Origin: Sergeia podlipaevii
Taxonomy: Eukaryota > Euglenozoa > Kinetoplastea > Trypanosomatida > Trypanosomatidae
DNA length: 64,000 nt
Direction: 5' to 3'
Assembly: GCA_030849805.1 (NCBI GenBank)
Contig: JASANZ010002200.1
Location: 1-64,000 of the forward strand
The position numbers were made by a program, and so were the translations under genes. Position 1 is the first letter of the stretch; every line of letters starts with the position of its first letter. Shown one piece after another: positions 48,343-56,618 of the stretch. Under the pieces are notes generated by a model. That model saw only the letters and a program-made list of their open reading frames with translations. It had not been told where the DNA came from and searched no databases.

Positions 48343-50724
48343 TTAGTCCAACCGTGCGGCCCCAAGTCCTCCCTTCTTCCTTAACTTCATGGGTGCTGGA
48401 GAGTCTGACGCACTACTCCTCCCTACGCTACCGCTGTTCAATGGCTTGACTACACCGTCTGTGGACAAGGAAACAATAGACGGCACATGAGCCGCTTGTG
48501 GAGTGTTGTGGGTACCCCTCAAGCTGTTGCTGTTGTTGCCACCGCCGAAAGATGACATTGTACGCGTGGCACCCCCTGCACTAGCAGCTGCTGGCTGCTC
48601 ATCGTCGTCACTCCAGCCATCCTTGTCATCGTCTTCGCCCCACCCTCCGTCAGCGTCATCCCAGCCCGTGTTGCACTTCGCAGGTGCTGCCGTAGAGGTC
48701 TGAGCAGCACCTCGGGCCTGGACAGAAGAGGAAGAAGAGAGCGAGAGTGGATTGGCATGTCGTGCTGCCCCCAGCGTCTTGTGTGCGCCAGCCGGGGCCG
48801 GTGTGCTAATACTGCTTGCGCTACTACTGGAGGGCCAGCCACCCGCATGTTGAGCGTCAAGAGGAGCGAAAGACGAGGAGCTGCCACAGTATGGTGAAGA
48901 AGCACCAGGAGCAGCAACTCCACTTCCGGTTTGAGAGGATGTTTGTTGATTCTTTTGCTGTTGTGCGTGCTGCTCCTGCTCTTGCGCAAGCATTGCCTTG
49001 CTAGCGGCCTCTATCTGGTTTTCTATTGCAGACTTGACAATCCGCGCCGCTAAAGTGCGGTTCTCCGCGACAGGGTCAAGTGTGAGCTGCACGACGGCGG
49101 GAAGGACCGCTGCAGCGAGGTGGCTTGCATTCATGTAATCTATTGTGGTCTGGATCGCTCTCAAGGCAGCGGTGCGACTCGGCGCAAACGGGTCCTTGAG
49201 CATGCGGGGGAAAACGTCCAGGAGAATACGCGGGCGTGCCTCTGCGGGGAGATGCGGAGCGATCAAGCACATACAAATTGTTGCGTTGGTGCGGATCGCG
49301 CCGTCGCGGTCTTGCTGGAGGCCTGAAAGTAGCCTTGGCACTTCCTTCGTAAGTGTGCCTGGTGCGAGACGTGGCGCAATGTGCACGAGGGCCCTCGCGC
49401 TGTGCTCACGAATCCCCGCGGTAGTGCTCGTGAACCCGGTCACAAAGCAAGGCCATACTTGCTCGTTGAGAGTCTTCACGCTAAGCTTCCCAGCGTAGGA
49501 TTCTGCGGTGATGAGCAGCCGATGGCGCAGCGCGCGGTCGTTGGACCTAAAAAGAGAAACAATACCTGGCGCGACAAACACTTCAAAGTCATTTTCATCC
49601 TTCACGCGGCTTGCAATGCGCGTGACTACATCGGCCGCGGCGTACGTGGCCCCTGTCTGAAGGGAACCGACAACCGCTGGAACTATGGTGCACATGCAAG
49701 CGCGCAGCGGGAACGTCCCAAGTATATTTGCAAGATGCGTAAAAAACGATTCGCGACTCGCCACGTCCTTGAGTGCCATCTCTCTTAGCTCGCTCATCGC
49801 GTGCACATACTCGCTGCTGGTGATGAAGCTGCAGCTGTCCCGAAACACCGCTACCGTGTGCCTCACCTTGACGTTGGCAGCGCAGAGACTAGCGTAGGCA
49901 CTCTGCATCCCCTTGGGCAGGCGTTGCCTTCCACATGTGCGCAGCTCCTCCGCTGTGAAAGAGCGGGGAAGTGCGTCTAGGCGGCCTGATGCCGCATCGC
50001 TCACGGATACACCAAGAGATTCATAAATGAGGCAGGCCATGCCCCAGGAGTCCACAAGCGTGGCGTCGCTACGGTGGCCTGACTGCATCCCTGCTTCTGG
50101 CGCTTGACGATACTCTGGCAAAACAGAGCTCGCAATGCGGTAGTAGAGACTGGCAGTGTCACCCACCGTAGAGACTAGCTCCAGGCCAGAAAGACACCAT
50201 CCGCCACTAGCCGTCACATACACTGTATCACAGCAAACGTTACCATGAACAAGACTGTTACTGTGTAGTGCGCACACGGCGTCAGCAATGGTCTTGAGGC
50301 CAAAGGCCACGCCTTCCTCAAACATGGCGCCATCCTCATCACCGTAGTAGCAGCATCTGCGCTCCGAACTAGCCAGCACGTGCCTCAAGGGCTCACAACG
50401 GTCCAGGGCGATGTAAATAGTGTTGTCATACTCCGTGCCTCCGTAGCAACGAAGGAAACCGGGCAAGACCAGACTCTTTGCCCGCTTGAGTGCGTTGCAA
50501 GCCATGTCATGACTATTCTGCGCGCTGCCACTCGTGGCGTTCTTGCCCAACTTGCATGAAAAAATAGAGACAGGACGGTTGTTGTCCTCGTCCGCCGTGC
50601 CGTCTTGTACGAGCCACTCTACACTAGACATGGTGACGCTACGCTGTGGGGCTTCACTAACGGCAGTAAAAGGAAAGTTGGGTACTCCCCCTGAGAGCCC
50701 TATTGCCTTCCATAGAAATGCCAT
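48343..50724 (-). CDS. SCYL1: SCYL1-type pseudokinase with HEAT repeats
   Basis: Protein of 793 residues with the SCYL1 plan: N-terminal protein kinase-like domain (about 25-290), HEAT repeats (about 300-610) and a disordered acidic tail with a basic C-terminal end (MKLRKKGGLG). The kinase fold is catalytically dead. The ATP-lysine position reads VSIF, the HRD position reads VHGNVCCDTV (H160 but no Asp), and the DFG position reads SGLEL. These losses are typical of the family. The HEAT block has repeats such as GIREHSARALVHIAPRL and SRTAALRAIQTTIDY. The tail has Trp/Asp motifs (GWDDADGGW). SCYL1 proteins act in COPI-dependent Golgi-ER traffic, with the C-terminal basic end implicated in coatomer binding in animals. 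The ATG at 50724 gives a family-like start (MAFLWKAIGL). A possible acceptor AG lies near 50766. Confidence 0.9.
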   Translation of the reverse strand: MAFLWKAIGLSGGVPNFPFTAVSEAPQRSVTMSSVEWLVQDGTADEDNNRPVSIFSCKLGKNATSGSAQNSHDMACNALKRAKSLVLPGFLRCYGGTEYDNTIYIALDRCEPLRHVLASSERRCCYYGDEDGAMFEEGVAFGLKTIADAVCALHSNSLVHGNVCCDTVYVTASGGWCLSGLELVSTVGDTASLYYRIASSVLPEYRQAPEAGMQSGHRSDATLVDSWGMACLIYESLGVSVSDAASGRLDALPRSFTAEELRTCGRQRLPKGMQSAYASLCAANVKVRHTVAVFRDSCSFITSSEYVHAMSELREMALKDVASRESFFTHLANILGTFPLRACMCTIVPAVVGSLQTGATYAAADVVTRIASRVKDENDFEVFVAPGIVSLFRSNDRALRHRLLITAESYAGKLSVKTLNEQVWPCFVTGFTSTTAGIREHSARALVHIAPRLAPGTLTKEVPRLLSGLQQDRDGAIRTNATICMCLIAPHLPAEARPRILLDVFPRMLKDPFAPSRTAALRAIQTTIDYMNASHLAAAVLPAVVQLTLDPVAENRTLAARIVKSAIENQIEAASKAMLAQEQEQHAQQQKNQQTSSQTGSGVAAPGASSPYCGSSSSFAPLDAQHAGGWPSSSSASSISTPAPAGAHKTLGAARHANPLSLSSSSSVQARGAAQTSTAAPAKCNTGWDDADGGWGEDDDKDGWSDDDEQPAAASAGGATRTMSSFGGGNNSNSLRGTHNTPQAAHVPSIVSLSTDGVVKPLNSGSVGRSSASDSPAPMKLRKKGGLGAARLD

Positions 50725-53667
50725 AATTCCTATCTTCCCCCTTTCCTCTCTTTCTTTATTTCTACCTTTTTTCCGTATAATAAACAACGCGGAAAAAAAA
50801 CTTTCAAAAGGAAGCAGCCAATTACGTAGAAGATATGTACAAGAGATGTAAAAGTTAGAGCTGCAATGCGGTAGAGACAGTTAAGGAAATAATAATAATA
50901 ATAATAATGAAGCAAAGAGAGAAAAAAAAAATAGATATAAAATATATAAAATATATTTATAAGTACAAGCAGTCAGTAAATCAAGTGGGCTTTTCACCCC
51001 CCAGCGGCGCACAAAGGAGCGCCTTCACCAAAAATAAAGTTCCACTTTGTGAGCTTTCACTGTGAGGTGGTGTATACGTTACGCCCCCTTCTCTCTACTC
51101 TCTGTTGCTCAGCCTCTTTTCTATTCTTTCATATTATTATTATTTCTTTTCTTTTCTTTCATTTGTTACTTAAAATGATCGCTCATCCTCAAGACAAAAA
51201 AAAAGGGGAAAAAAAAGGAGGAAAGAAACAAATTTATATAGAGAGCAACATCAACAAACAAACATACATTAACAATTATCATAACAACAATAATAATAAT
51301 GTAACCTATAAAGGAAATACACGCTTAACTAAGCATTCATGGTATCTGTCCACATCAATAAAAAAAAAAAAATGGTTTTCCCCTTCCCCCACCCTCATAC
51401 ATGTAACAAGAAAAGAAAAGAGGGAGTGAAAGAATAGGGTTGCTTCAAGAATGTTCTCTCTCTCCTTATAAAAAAAATCATTATAAAAAAAGAGATTGCC
51501 AATGGCAAAAGACCACCCAATACAAAAAAAAAGAGAGTCATACGCACACACATTGGATGGGTGTTCACAGACAGCGCTCTCCTCTTTCTACCTATGAAAT
51601 AAGGTTTGTCTTCACATTAATATTCCTTTTGTTGCTACTGTTGATGCAGCATCCACCCCATTGATACTACTTTCCAGAAAAGAAAAAAAAAAGCAAACGC
51701 AACGTGCTTTACATAGAATCAAGCAAAGCAGTAAACATCATCGCATGTTGAGTTGTGGAGTCCTTTGATAAAAAGGTGACGATTCAAAAAAAGCAAAAAA
51801 AAAAGTGAAAAACAAATAGAGTTTCATTTTCTTGAAGATATTAGTAATAATACCTCCGTTCCATCATTTCTCGTTTGCGGCTAGTCGCTTCGTCCTTGAA
51901 TTCCTTTTTTGTTTGTTTGTTTGTTTGTTTCTATTTCCCTCTCTTTCTTTATCATGTGACGCCATCTTTCTTCTGTCCTTGGGGAGTTAGTTTTCAATAA
52001 CATGCAAGCGTTACTATTGTGTTGCATTGACAGCCAGATTGCATTATGTAATGCAATACAATACATAATATCCTTCCCATTATTCAAAGAGAAAATAGTG
52101 ATAATAATAAATCATAGTAAGAATGTGTTATCTATCCTCAAATATATATAAAGAAAGAAAGAGGTATATAAATAACAGATAAATATGCCAAGAGATGAGA
52201 TAGAAAGAGTAATGCTTTTATCGCGGTGTCTCATCTTTTTTTGTGTGTGTGGGAGAAGCAGAAAAGGGGGAAAAAAAAAGGAATATGCATTATCACCACT
52301 AACAACGTGCCACTACTATAGGAAAGAAAAGCCAGCGAAGACAGTGAAGTGGCATCACACACACACATACACACATCAGAAAAAAAAAAGAAGGTAAATG
52401 AGCGCAAATGGTTAAAAAACGAGGTAAAAAAAAGCAATACACACAATAACATAAGGAAAAAAAGAGAGAAAAGAACAAATAATAACAACAAATAGAAAAA
52501 AAAAACTGCAAATATAGAGAATGATGTAACCTTGAAAAAAAAAATATACATACACATGATTCAATGTTTTTTTTTAAAAAAAAAACCTCCCATGTCTTCC
52601 TGCAGTGCATCAAAAAAAAAAACGCATATATATATATATATTTGTGCGTGTAGTTGCTAAGTGTATGTAGAAGAGAAGAAGAGAGAAAAAAACAAAATGA
52701 GAGAAGACACATCTGTCCCTTTTCCCATTTGTTAAAAATAATAATAATAATAACGATGAAGCACATACAAATACAAATATATATATATGATATACGCATG
52801 CAAGGAGGGGAGAGAGAGGAAAACACCAGGCTTATACAAAATCACTAGCAGTTCCGCAGTGAAACAAACAAACCTGAAAGCAAAAAAATGAGATTGTTAA
52901 GAAAAAAAAATAAAACGCCTATAAAGAAGACGTGTATGCACATAGATATAAATAGATACATGCGCAGACGTACTTCCCCTCCCCCCCCCCCCCCCCCCNC
53001 TTTTAACTTTCTTTTCTTTTTCGTAATATACACAGAATCCTAAAAGAAAAAAAAAAAGAGCTTTGGCTGCATTTCTTTTTTTTTTTTAATGTGTACGTGC
53101 GGGTACCAACGACAAAGAGACAAACAACAAAGAGGAGGAAACATCAGCAAGCAAGCATACACACACACACAAACATGCATAAGTGGGGAAAAAAGGGTGA
53201 TGAGGAAGTAAAGAAAAAAACGTAACGTAAAGATAAAAAGTTCGTGCGAAAACTATTTTTTTTAAAAAAAAATGGGAAACAACTGGTGGCACTCAACAAC
53301 AACAACAACCAAAAAAAAAATGTTTTAAAAAACGTTTTACACACACACATGTGAATAACTCGCTTCCACACTTTTAGCTTTTCCCGTTGCTAAGCGTTTG
53401 CCCGCAACAGCAACAAGCTCACGGTAAAGAAAAAAAAAATGGGAGAAAAAAAAAGAAGAACACATAAGCAAAGAAGCAAAATAAAGGCAAGCAACGCTAT
53501 GATAAAAAAAAAAAAAAGAAATCAAAGAGGAGCACTTTTCACAAAAAAAAAAAAGCACACTACATGCACTTCTTCTCGTTTCTTCCACTCATTTTCTTCA
53601 CTACCTTCAAGAGTTAAATCAATCATTATAATTATAATATATAGAGTCAGAGCCCCATACTAAAAAG
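50725..53667. other. Long gene-free stretch (2.9 kb)
   Basis: The largest spacer in the window, lying between the stop of the 633-residue gene and the SCYL1 start. It is A-rich and full of A7-A14 runs, AAT units (50889-50907, 51287-51300, 52737-52753), TA and CA repeats, a C18 tract with one undetermined base (52999), and T-A palindromes at 52567-52585 and 53256-53272. No frame on either strand shows normal protein composition, and no tRNA-like fold was found. It is probably mostly the 3' untranslated region of the upstream gene plus the SCYL1 leader. A small structured RNA cannot be excluded by eye. Confidence 0.6.
52981..53000. repeat. Poly-C tract with an undetermined base
   Basis: Eighteen C, one N at 52999 and a further C, in the 2.9 kb gene-free stretch. 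The N marks sequencing or assembly uncertainty, so the true length is unknown. Confidence 0.95.
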
Positions 53668-55569
53668 CTAGTGCAGTGTGTTCGTTGGCAAAGACATGGA
53701 TCGCATTTGAGCGCCGCCATTGGCTGGAAACATCTTGTATTGCTGTCCCCAGAACTGTTGCTGCTGCTGTGTGTAGGGTCGCCGTGGCACCTGACTATAT
53801 CCCGCAAAATTGTTCATGGCACGCCCATACATATACGGATACTGCATCAGTGCTGGTGTGCAACAGCTCATCCCATGAGGTTGCATGTAGGGACCCACAA
53901 AGCCGTTCTGCATGACTGCGGAGGGATACAGAAAAGGGAGTTGGACTTGCTGCTGTTCATGTGGTTCCGGCTGCTGCTGCTGCTGCTTGACTGCGAAATC
54001 ACCAATCGAATTTGTTGCTGCAGTGGGGCTCGTCGCTGTCGGTGCGAGCGTGCAGTTCTTGGTGTCACGCTGACTGCCAGCGCTGGCACTCCGGCCTTTT
54101 GAGGTCGACCGCAGCTTGTCCAACAAACTCAGGCCCCTCTGTCTCCTCTCGTCTACGTTCTCCACATCGGCCCTTGCCATCTCTTCAGAGGAGGAAAACG
54201 CAATCGGTTGCCGTGAAGAAATATAACTGGTTGAGTTCTCCAACTGGGCGTCCTTATCAGTGATGATGATGCTCCTCCGCAGCCGATCCAGGATGCCACT
54301 GCTGTTCCGTGTGTGTCTCTCGCTCGCCTCAGAACGACCATGGTGGTAGTGCCCAGCATTGTTCCTCATCACCACAGGTGCAGCTGCAGGTGTCGTCTCT
54401 TCCATGACGGTGGACCCCTCTAAACCTTTTTTAGTGCCCGGCGCTGCGGAGGAAGATGAAGGTCGTGATGGTTGTTGTGGTGGTGCTTCCCTGACAGCCT
54501 TGGAGCTTGGCCTGCGCTTAAGCTCTCGCTTTGGCCGTAACGCAGCTTGTCTGAAGGTAAGCTTCGATGCCTGAGAGTCTCGTTGCGAGACCGATGGCGC
54601 TGGGGGTGACATGAGTAAAGAGCTGCCGCCTGCGTTGCTGTTTGCGGAGCTCAATACTGCAAATTGGGACTGTGAAGCTTCACTGGGCTTCCGAACGAGG
54701 GGGGTAACGCCGTTCACACTGAGACGGCGTTGCACATTACCTTGAGAACCAATACGGACAAGTTCAGGGACAGCAGGAGCAGAAACTGCGGCTGCTGCTC
54801 CCCCGCTGCTTCTCATCATCTGGTCTCCACCACTATTGAAGTTGTTGTTGTTCCGCATTTTGATGGAAGGCAACGAGGAGAAAGTGGAGGCTCGAGTAAC
54901 TTGCATACCGCCGTTGCTCATTCGCCAGCCCATGTTATCCATACTGTTGTTTCTAGCTGCACTGTTGATGCTATGGTTGCTGATGCTGCCAGCAGAGGAG
55001 CGGCTCAGCGAACGGTTCCGCGGCAGGGTTGGCAGAGACTGCGTGCGATCTATAGAAGGGGTAGGCTGAGGTTGTACTGGCGGCGCCGGGGATTGCTGAC
55101 GCTGCACCTGTGCTGCTGCTACAGTTGCTCCCCTGAAGCTTCCGTTGCTGGCGCTTCTTCCGTCCATGTTGCCGACATTACCATCGATGCCGCTGTCACT
55201 GCTGTCGTTGCAAGAAGGAGAAGGCATCATCGCGGACTGCGTGCCACGCCTCATATATTGAAGTCGTGTCCTAAAGGGCATCGCCATCTCGCGCTGTTGA
55301 GCAAGATTGTGGCGCTGACTGCATGGGTCGGCTCCTGCCTCCTCTGGTAGCATGAGCGTGACAGAAGAGCGCATGCTGCCCGGTCGCCTAATCGTCGAAT
55401 TTTTCCGTCCGTAGGGTGAATCTGGGCTGTCAGGTGTGGGAAGAAAATCGTAGGCCGCATTTAAGTAGTTGAAAGCGCCGTCATCGCTATCTGTACGCGT
55501 GGAGATGTCGAGTAGAGAACAAGAGCTCATGCCATCGCTGGCGATGCTGTAGGTGGGTGAGAATGTCAT
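53668..55569 (-). CDS. Gln/Asn/Ser-rich disordered protein with a PAM2-like motif
   Basis: Protein of 633 residues, almost entirely low complexity and not assigned to a family. Near the N terminus, residues 33-44 (FNYLNAAYDFLP) resemble a PAM2 poly(A)-binding-protein interaction motif, with Ala, an acidic residue, Phe and Pro at the right spacing; the usual first Leu is replaced by Tyr. The centre is Ser/Asn/Gln-rich with repeated Arg-Ser patches (RNRSLSRSSAGS). A short helical conserved-looking stretch with SSGILDRLRRSIIITDKD lies near 440-455, with a partner LLDKLRSTSKGRSAS near 490. The C-terminal 110 residues are Gln/Pro/Tyr/Met-rich (PHGMSCC, PYMYGRAMN). This composition resembles RNA-granule or mRNA-regulatory proteins, which is inference. 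The start at 55569 is the first ATG; the longer frame begins with TTG. Unusually long non-coding sequence lies on both sides (1.05 and 2.9 kb). Confidence 0.8.
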   Translation of the reverse strand: MTFSPTYSIASDGMSSCSLLDISTRTDSDDGAFNYLNAAYDFLPTPDSPDSPYGRKNSTIRRPGSMRSSVTLMLPEEAGADPCSQRHNLAQQREMAMPFRTRLQYMRRGTQSAMMPSPSCNDSSDSGIDGNVGNMDGRSASNGSFRGATVAAAQVQRQQSPAPPVQPQPTPSIDRTQSLPTLPRNRSLSRSSAGSISNHSINSAARNNSMDNMGWRMSNGGMQVTRASTFSSLPSIKMRNNNNFNSGGDQMMRSSGGAAAAVSAPAVPELVRIGSQGNVQRRLSVNGVTPLVRKPSEASQSQFAVLSSANSNAGGSSLLMSPPAPSVSQRDSQASKLTFRQAALRPKRELKRRPSSKAVREAPPQQPSRPSSSSAAPGTKKGLEGSTVMEETTPAAAPVVMRNNAGHYHHGRSEASERHTRNSSGILDRLRRSIIITDKDAQLENSTSYISSRQPIAFSSSEEMARADVENVDERRQRGLSLLDKLRSTSKGRSASAGSQRDTKNCTLAPTATSPTAATNSIGDFAVKQQQQQPEPHEQQQVQLPFLYPSAVMQNGFVGPYMQPHGMSCCTPALMQYPYMYGRAMNNFAGYSQVPRRPYTQQQQQFWGQQYKMFPANGGAQMRSMSLPTNTLH

Positions 55570-56618
55570 GTCAAGTAGTGTTCTTATCAATGGGCAGGCC
55601 CCTCTCCTTTCCCTTTTTTTTTTCCTCTCTCTCGCTCGCTGTCTCCTCTCTTTGGCTCTCTTTCTTCCTTCAGTCTCCTTCCTTCTCCCTGCACTAACAA
55701 ATTGTGGCTAGTGTTGCTCTTCTAAAAGAGGGAGGAATTGCAATGCAGGTTTGCAAAGAATGAAATTTTTGCTAAAAAAAAAATGCACAGCTAAAATAGA
55801 CAAAAATAAAAATAATGATAACAATAATAATAGTGATAACTCGTACTATAATATACACGCACACTAGGAGGACAGCAGAGCAAAAAAAAAAAAAAAAAAG
55901 ACTATCGAGAGAAAAGGAGAGGAAGTCACTTTAACACTTGTATGATTCCTTGTTTGTTTTTGATGCGTCCTTTCTCTATCTCTCTCCCTATATATATATG
56001 TGCGCGTATGTTTATGTATGCTTCTATTTTCTCTTTAAAAAATATATGCACAGGTACTATGTTTTCTTTCAAAGGCAATGTTTTGTGTTGTATAATGGGA
56101 GAGGGAGAGAGAGGAATGATATATAATATTGATGTTTATTAAAAGTTAAGTGCTCTCCCTCCTTCTTTATATTTATGTATGTGAAGTAAAGGAAAAAAAG
56201 TTCTTTTTTTTGCGCGTGAATTCGTATGTGAGGGGGTAGGCCTATCTAGGAGGAGTGTTGTATGCTCTTAGGGCAAGTTCCTCTCGTTCTCTATAATGAT
56301 ATTTAAATTTTTTTTTTTAAAAAAAAAGAGAGAAGGAGGGAGAGAGAAAGGTTAATGGCGGTGATTATCATATATGCATTCCGCTGCCGTTAAAAAAAAA
56401 AAAGGAAGGAAACTTGTCTTCCCTCGGAAGTGGCATATTTCATTGACACCGATTTGATGGCAAATGCCCACACAATCATAACAATTGTTTTATCTGATAT
56501 TATTATTTTTAAAAAAAATCTGTTCAAAGAGAAAAACGCAACAAGCAATCGTGAAAAAAAAGGGAACTTTTAAGAAAAGAAAAAGCTTGGAAACAGTACC
56601 ATAAGGCCACTCACGCCC
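55570..56618. other. Intergenic spacer, 1.05 kb
   Basis: Contains a long pyrimidine-rich stretch next to the start of the 633-residue gene (purine-rich in the transcript leader), an A17-18 run near 55883-55900, TA repeats near 55989-56000, an 11-T/9-A palindrome at 56308-56327 and a second T/A palindrome at 56506-56518. Two overlapping plus-strand frames of about 60 codons (55938-56142) are Phe/Tyr/Ile-rich spacer and were not called. Confidence 0.6.
55722..55737 (-). promoter_or_regulatory. Predicted trans-splice acceptor of the 633-residue protein gene
   Basis: The minus strand reads TCCTCCCTCTTTTAG about 153 bases before the ATG at 55569. The leader that follows is purine-rich. Confidence 0.55.

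Noticed and set aside
52981..53000. C18 tract considered as a possible i-motif or G-quadruplex element
   Set aside because: It contains an undetermined base and the length is uncertain, so a sequencing or assembly cause cannot be separated from biology.
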